Source of the DNA: UBA7803 sp036381275
GTDB lineage: Bacteria; Pseudomonadota; Gammaproteobacteria; Pseudomonadales; Azotimanducaceae
DNA length: 25,613 bases
Reading direction: 5' to 3'
Assembly: GCA_036381275.1 (NCBI GenBank)
Contig: DASVDC010000036.1
Location: 1-25,613, forward strand
Each line of letters begins with the position of its first letter. The stretch's first letter is position 1. Below are positions 21,520 to 25,613 of this stretch, in pieces. The notes below the pieces were generated by a model that saw nothing but the letters and a program-made list of their open reading frames with translations, ran no database searches and was not told the DNA's origin. A program made the position numbers and the translations under genes.

Positions 21520-23870
21520 GGTGAGACGATCGATTTCCGGGCGGGCAGTCTAGTGGTGCAGCCCGGGCATGTGTAGTCGTCGCCGCGCCAGAACGCGTCG
21601 AGCTCCCCGGCGACGGCGGCCGCCCGGACCCGGCGGGGGCGCCAGTGGTCGGGAAAGAACTGACGGTACGCGGGGGCGCCGAAACGTTCGTCCACCAGGC
21701 ACAGCACACCCCGGTCGGACGGCGAGCGCAGCAGCCGCCCCGCCATCTGCAGCACCTTGACCATGGCCGGCTGGGTGTAGGCGACCGTGGCGCCGTCGAA
21801 CCCCTGGGCCGAGAAGTGCCGCTCGAGCTCGAGGCGCGCGAGCGACGGCGGCGGCAGCCCGACGCCGACGCAGACGACCCCGCCGAGCCGCGCATCGGCG
21901 AAGTCCACCGACTCGCCGAACACGCCGCCGAGCACGACGAAGCCGAGCCGTGCCGGCGCGTCCGGACGGAACGCGTCCAGGAACGCCTGTCGCTCGGTCT
22001 CGGTCATCGCGGGCGCCTGACGGATCAGGTGCGCGTCGGGGTGAGCCTCGGCGTACGCGTCCGCCGCCAGCGTCAGGTAGTCGAAGGACGGGAACGCCAC
22101 CAGGTAATGACCCGGACGTGCGCACCGGACGTCGTGAATGACCCGCACCAGTGCGGCGAGGCTGCGCGCGCGCTGACGCAGGTACACGGGCACGTCGTCC
22201 ACCAGCAGCACCGCGAGCTGTTCGGGCGCGAACGGATTGCCGGCGCGCTCCGCCGGCGCGTCGGGTTCGCCGTGCAGGCGCGCGTACAGCTCGAGCGGGG
22301 ATACGGTTCCGGAGAAGCGCACGTGCCCCCCGTACTCGGCGAAGCGCTCGCGGATGTACGGCCCCGCGTCGAGGCAGACGAGGCGCACCGCCACCGAACG
22401 GCCGTCGGCGCGGCCGAGGAACCGGAAGCGCTCCGGGTCGTACCAGGCATCCGAACGCAGCCAGCGGTGGCAGGCGAACAGGAGCTCGCGCGTCGCGTCA
22501 CCGAGCTCGCCGAGCGCCTGCTCGGCCGCCGCATCGACCAGGCGCTGCATGCTGCGCAGGATCGCCTCGGGCTTTTCGATGACCCGCTCTTCACCGAGCG
22601 CGTGCTGGCGCTTCAGCGTCGCCAACGCCCGGTCGAGCGAACGGATGCGCGGCGAAAGCGCCGCCGGCGCCTCGGCGAGCGCTTGCCGCACGGCGGCCCG
22701 GTCGAGCTCGAGTGAGAGCATCTCCCGAACCCGGGGCGCGAGCTGGTGGGCTTCGTCGACCAGCAGGGCCGTTTCCGGATCGCCGCCGAGCCGCTGCAGG
22801 CGCACCACCGGATCGAACACGTAGTTGTAGTCGGCCACGACCAGGTCGCACCAGACCGCGGCATCGAGCGACAGCTCGAACGGGCACACCCGATGGGTTC
22901 TGGCGACCTCGGCGACCGCATCCGGGTGCAGCGCCCGGCGCTCGAGCAGCTCGATCACCGCCGGGCGGAATCGGTCGTAGTAGCCGTGGGCGAAGGGGCA
23001 CGCGTCCGGCTCGCACGGCGTCCCGGGCACGAAACAGGCCTTCTCACGGGCCAGGATCTGGATGCGGCGCAGAAAGCCGCCTTCCGGATCCATCCGCGCC
23101 AGCGCGTCGTGTACCGCGAGCGCGCCCGTGGTGCGGCTCGTCAGGAACACGACCCGGCGGTAGCCGGCCGACTCCAGCGCGCGCAGCGCCGGAAACAGGG
23201 TGGCCGACGTCTTGCCGCTGCCGGTCGGCGCCTCGAGCAGCAGGTGCTCGCGGTCGCGCAGCGCCCGATAGACGCGTCGGGTCATGGAGCGCTGGAACGG
23301 CCGGAACTCGGGGAACGGGAACGCCAGCGCGCGCAGCTCCCCGTCGCGGCGTGCCTCGTGCGCGCGCTGCCGTTCGAGCCATTCGCCGTACTCGGCCAGC
23401 GTTGCATCGAGGAAGGCCAGCGCCTCGGCGGCCGGTTCGGTTCGGCTGAACGCGCGTGTCTCGAGCGTCGCGGGGTGGCAGTACAGCAGGTGCAGCTCGA
23501 AGTCGCGCTCGTCGCCGAGCTCCCGGGCGAGCAGCCCCGCGTAGAGCCGCACCTGGGCCCAGTGCACGGACGCCAGGTGCGCGTGGGCGAGCTCCGGGTC
23601 CGCGCGGGTGGCCTTGACCTCCTCCAGCACGATGCGCTCGCCGCTCGCATCACAACCGTCGATGCGCCCGCTCACTAGCAGCTCGGTGCCGGCGAGCTCG
23701 ACGGTCAACGAGACGCTGCGCTCACGCTGGTAGGTCTCCGGCCGCCCCCGCTGCAGACGGCGCTGCGCGAGGATCCCCTCTTCCGCCCGGGTGCGGCCGT
23801 CCAGGCGCGCGTGCAGGTGCCCGCGGCGGTGCACGAGCTCGGCCACCGCCTTGACCGGTACCCTCAGCAT
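21516..23870 (-). CDS. Rad3/DinG-like Fe-S helicase with N-terminal PD-(D/E)XK nuclease domain
   Basis: A 784-residue protein. Residues 1-140 carry a PD-(D/E)XK-type core: Asp71 in SGRIDG and E84-V-K86 in VLEEVKAT, followed by the QVRLYAGLL helix. The helicase part has Walker A APTGSGKT (214-221) and four Cys (279, 286, 291, 329) in the position of the XPD/DinG iron-sulphur cluster. It also has the DEAH box (372-375) and motif VI QMAGRLLRS near the end. It is predicted to unwind 5'-3' and to cut DNA. I chose ATG 23870, which overlaps the FAN1 stop by seven bases; a longer open frame upstream of it merely shadows the FAN1 gene. Coupling to FAN1 points to interstrand crosslink or replication-fork repair. 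Confidence 0.9.
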   Translation of the reverse strand: MLRVPVKAVAELVHRRGHLHARLDGRTRAEEGILAQRRLQRGRPETYQRERSVSLTVELAGTELLVSGRIDGCDASGERIVLEEVKATRADPELAHAHLASVHWAQVRLYAGLLARELGDERDFELHLLYCHPATLETRAFSRTEPAAEALAFLDATLAEYGEWLERQRAHEARRDGELRALAFPFPEFRPFQRSMTRRVYRALRDREHLLLEAPTGSGKTSATLFPALRALESAGYRRVVFLTSRTTGALAVHDALARMDPEGGFLRRIQILAREKACFVPGTPCEPDACPFAHGYYDRFRPAVIELLERRALHPDAVAEVARTHRVCPFELSLDAAVWCDLVVADYNYVFDPVVRLQRLGGDPETALLVDEAHQLAPRVREMLSLELDRAAVRQALAEAPAALSPRIRSLDRALATLKRQHALGEERVIEKPEAILRSMQRLVDAAAEQALGELGDATRELLFACHRWLRSDAWYDPERFRFLGRADGRSVAVRLVCLDAGPYIRERFAEYGGHVRFSGTVSPLELYARLHGEPDAPAERAGNPFAPEQLAVLLVDDVPVYLRQRARSLAALVRVIHDVRCARPGHYLVAFPSFDYLTLAADAYAEAHPDAHLIRQAPAMTETERQAFLDAFRPDAPARLGFVVLGGVFGESVDFADARLGGVVCVGVGLPPPSLARLELERHFSAQGFDGATVAYTQPAMVKVLQMAGRLLRSPSDRGVLCLVDERFGAPAYRQFFPDHWRPRRVRAAAVAGELDAFWRGDDYTCPGCTTRLPARKSIVSP

Positions 23871-25471
23871 GCGGCGCGGAAACGCAGCACCCGGGCCGGC
23901 ACCGACAGCGCCTCGAGCGTGCCGAGCCAGACGCGCTGCGCCGGCTGCAACTGATCGGTCGGCCCTTTCACCTCGACCACCTCCCAGGCTCCGGGCCCGT
24001 AGATCAGGAGCAGGTCGGGGAATCCGTTGCGGCTGCGGTGCAGGTTGCGGATGGTGTGATCCGCCAGCGCGAGCAGCACCCGCTCCGGTACGTTGGCGAG
24101 CAGTGCGTCGAGCAGCTCGTTGCCGAACGCTCCCCAGTGCACGAGCCGGTTGGTGATGCCGAACTTGGCGCGGTGGACGGTGCGCAGGTGCGCGGCGAGC
24201 GCGCCGGGTGCCCCGAGCGCGGCGACGCGTGCATCCAGTGCCCGGCGCCGGACGCGGGCGAAGTCCGGCCAGAACAGATCGTGCGGGCCCGGCTGGAACG
24301 GATGGCTGAACGCGCCGGGCAATGGCGCGAACACCTCGTCCCAGAACGTGAGCCCCGCGAGCCCGAGCGGCAGCAGGTTCTCGAGGTGCCAGCCTCGCCC
24401 GCCGTTGCTGGTCAGCAGGTTCAGCGCATGGCGTTCGATGGCCGGCGGCGTGCTGGCGGGCAGCGTACAAGTGGTCACCGGCGGCCCGCACGCGCGCCGA
24501 CGCCCGGGGAAACGCCCGGCGAAGTCCACCTCCTCCGGTGCCCACGGGTCGCGCCGGATCTCCTCGAGCAGCGCGTCGAGCGCCGCATGTTCGCCCTGCC
24601 GGTACAGCAGTCGGGCGAGCCGTTCCCGTGCCGGATGGCTCGTGCTGCGCTGGTAGCAGGCGCGAGCCTCGTCGACCTCGCCGCGGCGCTCGTGCCACTG
24701 CCCGAGCCGGTTCAGCAGCCGGTCACGCGCCCGCTGTTCGGGCCGGCAGAGCGGCCCGTGTTCCAGCGCCAGCCGGATCATCGGCGCGAGCGCCGGCACC
24801 TCGTCGAGGTGCGTGGCGTGGTATGTCAGACGCCGGCAGCCGAGGTAGCGCTCGAGCTCGCGGCGGCTCGTGAAGGCGCGCGACGGGCCGTCGAGCGGGT
24901 AGCGCTCATAGGTGTGGATGCCGAGATCCTGCATCACGAACGCGGTCAGGTCCTGGCCGTCACCGGCGAAGAACAGTACCTGGCAGACGGCGAATTCGTC
25001 CCGGGCGCCGACCCCGATCCACGGGTGATGCTCGGCGAGCCGCGCCCGGATCAGCGCGTCCGGATAGCGCGACAGGCAGCGCCGGATCCATTCCGGCTTG
25101 GTCGACGCGCGGACGGCCGGAAAGCAGGCCTGCAGCTCGGCGCGGGTCAGCAGGCCGAGCAACTGCGCCGCCGGAGCCTCCGCCAGCGGCTCGACCAGGC
25201 CCAGACGGGCGAGCTCCTCGAGCGCGCGGCCGAGGTCACCGACCTCGGCATAGTGCAGCGAATCGATCCGCAGCCAGGGTCCGCGACGTGTCAGAAGCCG
25301 GGCGAACAGCCGCTGCGCCGGTGTGCTCGCGGCGCGGAACGCGTCGATGAAACGTCGCTCCGCCTCGCTCAGCAGGTCGCCGCCGCGCCGCTCGACCTCG
25401 TCGAGCAGAAAACGCACGTTGCGCGCGTAATAGTCGGGCGGCGGCGGCTGCTGGGGCACCAGGGTCGGCAC
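23864..25471 (-). CDS. FAN1-like VRR-NUC structure-specific nuclease
   Basis: A 535-residue protein with the architecture of bacterial FAN1: an N-terminal helical DNA-binding region starting PDYYARNVRFLLDEV, a TPR-like middle (about 240-310) and a C-terminal VRR-NUC domain. The catalytic core is NGFPDLLLIYG (Asp486) and VVEVKG (Glu500, Lys502), followed by QRVWLGTL. FAN1 cleaves 5' flaps in steps and helps remove interstrand crosslinks; Pseudomonas FAN1 is a characterised bacterial relative of similar size. The start is GTG 25471, with a weak ribosome binding site. It is the first gene of the operon, with a strong -10 about 30 bp upstream and a putative LexA box over the -35. Confidence 0.9.
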   Translation of the reverse strand: MPTLVPQQPPPPDYYARNVRFLLDEVERRGGDLLSEAERRFIDAFRAASTPAQRLFARLLTRRGPWLRIDSLHYAEVGDLGRALEELARLGLVEPLAEAPAAQLLGLLTRAELQACFPAVRASTKPEWIRRCLSRYPDALIRARLAEHHPWIGVGARDEFAVCQVLFFAGDGQDLTAFVMQDLGIHTYERYPLDGPSRAFTSRRELERYLGCRRLTYHATHLDEVPALAPMIRLALEHGPLCRPEQRARDRLLNRLGQWHERRGEVDEARACYQRSTSHPARERLARLLYRQGEHAALDALLEEIRRDPWAPEEVDFAGRFPGRRRACGPPVTTCTLPASTPPAIERHALNLLTSNGGRGWHLENLLPLGLAGLTFWDEVFAPLPGAFSHPFQPGPHDLFWPDFARVRRRALDARVAALGAPGALAAHLRTVHRAKFGITNRLVHWGAFGNELLDALLANVPERVLLALADHTIRNLHRSRNGFPDLLLIYGPGAWEVVEVKGPTDQLQPAQRVWLGTLEALSVPARVLRFRAAC

Positions 25472-25500
25472 GGTGGCGTCGCGACGTCGGAATCGCGACG

Positions 25501-25529
25501 ATTATACGGGCGCCCGTCGGGTATGTGTA
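25501..25529 (-). promoter_or_regulatory. Sigma-70 promoter of the FAN1-helicase-pyk operon
   Basis: On the minus strand, a perfect TATAAT (25506-25501) with a 17-bp spacer to TACACA (25529-25524), which matches TTGACA at 4 of 6 positions. The expected transcript would begin near 25494, leaving a 5' leader of about 23 bases before the GTG. Confidence 0.7.
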
Positions 25530-25540
25530 TGTTTGTACAG
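25525..25540 (-). promoter_or_regulatory. Putative LexA (SOS) box
   Basis: On the minus strand CTGTACAAACATACAC has the gammaproteobacterial SOS-box form CTGT-N8-ACAG with a single mismatch in the last base and an A/T-rich centre. It overlaps the -35 element of the FAN1 promoter, which is a repressing position. The downstream genes are DNA repair enzymes, one being a relative of the damage-inducible DinG helicase. Confidence 0.55.
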
Positions 25541-25558
25541 GCAGCGACGGACGCCAGC

Positions 25559-25613
25559 CGTGGGAGCGGCCTCCGGCCGCGAATGTCCGGATCCGATTCG
25601 CGGCCGGAGGCCG
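25559..25613. repeat. REP pair, truncated by the window edge
   Basis: A forward unit (25559-25583, first base changed) and a reverse unit starting at 25597 that runs off the end of the window. It lies upstream of the FAN1 promoter. Confidence 0.85.

Noticed and set aside
23871..24698. N-terminal extension of the helicase by 276 codons
   Set aside because: This part is a frame shadow of the FAN1 gene and is Arg/Ala/Pro-rich without structure; the conserved protein begins at ATG 23870.
1..25613. Repeated hairpin units as a CRISPR array
   Set aside because: Spacing is irregular, orientation alternates, units are spread over the whole window, and no cas genes are present. They are REP elements.

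Overview
The window is GC-rich (roughly 70% by eye), gene-dense bacterial chromosome, most likely from a gammaproteobacterium. Three things suggest this. The dispersed GTGGGAGCGG-type REP palindromes resemble those of Pseudomonas and Xanthomonadales. A FAN1 nuclease gene sits next to a Rad3/DinG-like helicase. A two-component pair resembles the 'proteobacterial dedicated sortase system' regulators of mostly marine gammaproteobacteria. I cannot name a genus. I see no tRNA, rRNA, CRISPR array or prophage.

Layout. At 52-1407 (-) lies a CoxE-like VWA protein. From 1554 to 5019 (+) runs a tightly coupled trio: glutamine-dependent amidotransferase of the asparagine synthase family, left-handed beta-helix acetyltransferase, and SGNH-like lipoprotein. 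Facing it at 5135-7914 (-) is a second coupled trio: acyl carrier protein, AMP-forming ligase and NadE-family amide synthetase. Together these look like a small envelope- or metabolite-tailoring locus (activate and tether an acyl group, amidate, acetylate). Next come a small-molecule kinase (8107-8943, +) convergent with a NadR-like P-loop kinase (8952-9488, -), and a 59-residue small protein (9616-9795, -).

From 9964 to 12948 (+) is a response regulator / histidine kinase pair whose sensor region carries a CBM9-like domain. A REP pair separates the two genes. Next is a frameshifted REP-associated tyrosine transposase (RAYT, 13101-13558), bracketed by two forward REPs upstream and two reverse REPs downstream. 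An MBL-fold hydrolase follows (13637-14539, -). A minus-strand signalling cluster comes next (19111 down to 14759): secreted MORN-repeat protein, membrane Ser/Thr kinase with helical repeats, and a multi-FHA membrane protein. The FHA gene appears to begin without a canonical start codon. A TauE/TSUP permease (19153-19965, +) diverges from this cluster.

The right end (25471 down to 20116, -) is a translationally coupled operon: FAN1 (VRR-NUC) nuclease, an Fe-S Rad3/DinG-like helicase with an N-terminal PD-(D/E)XK domain, and a divergent pyruvate kinase. Its promoter has a perfect TATAAT, a 4/6 -35 element and a near-consensus LexA box over the -35, which suggests an SOS-regulated repair operon carrying a glycolytic gene as its last member.

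The unifying non-coding theme is the REP family: about 20 whole or partial units at nine sites, nearly all between genes, with the decayed RAYT in their midst. All gaps between genes are under 300 bp, and most hold REP units or divergent promoters.
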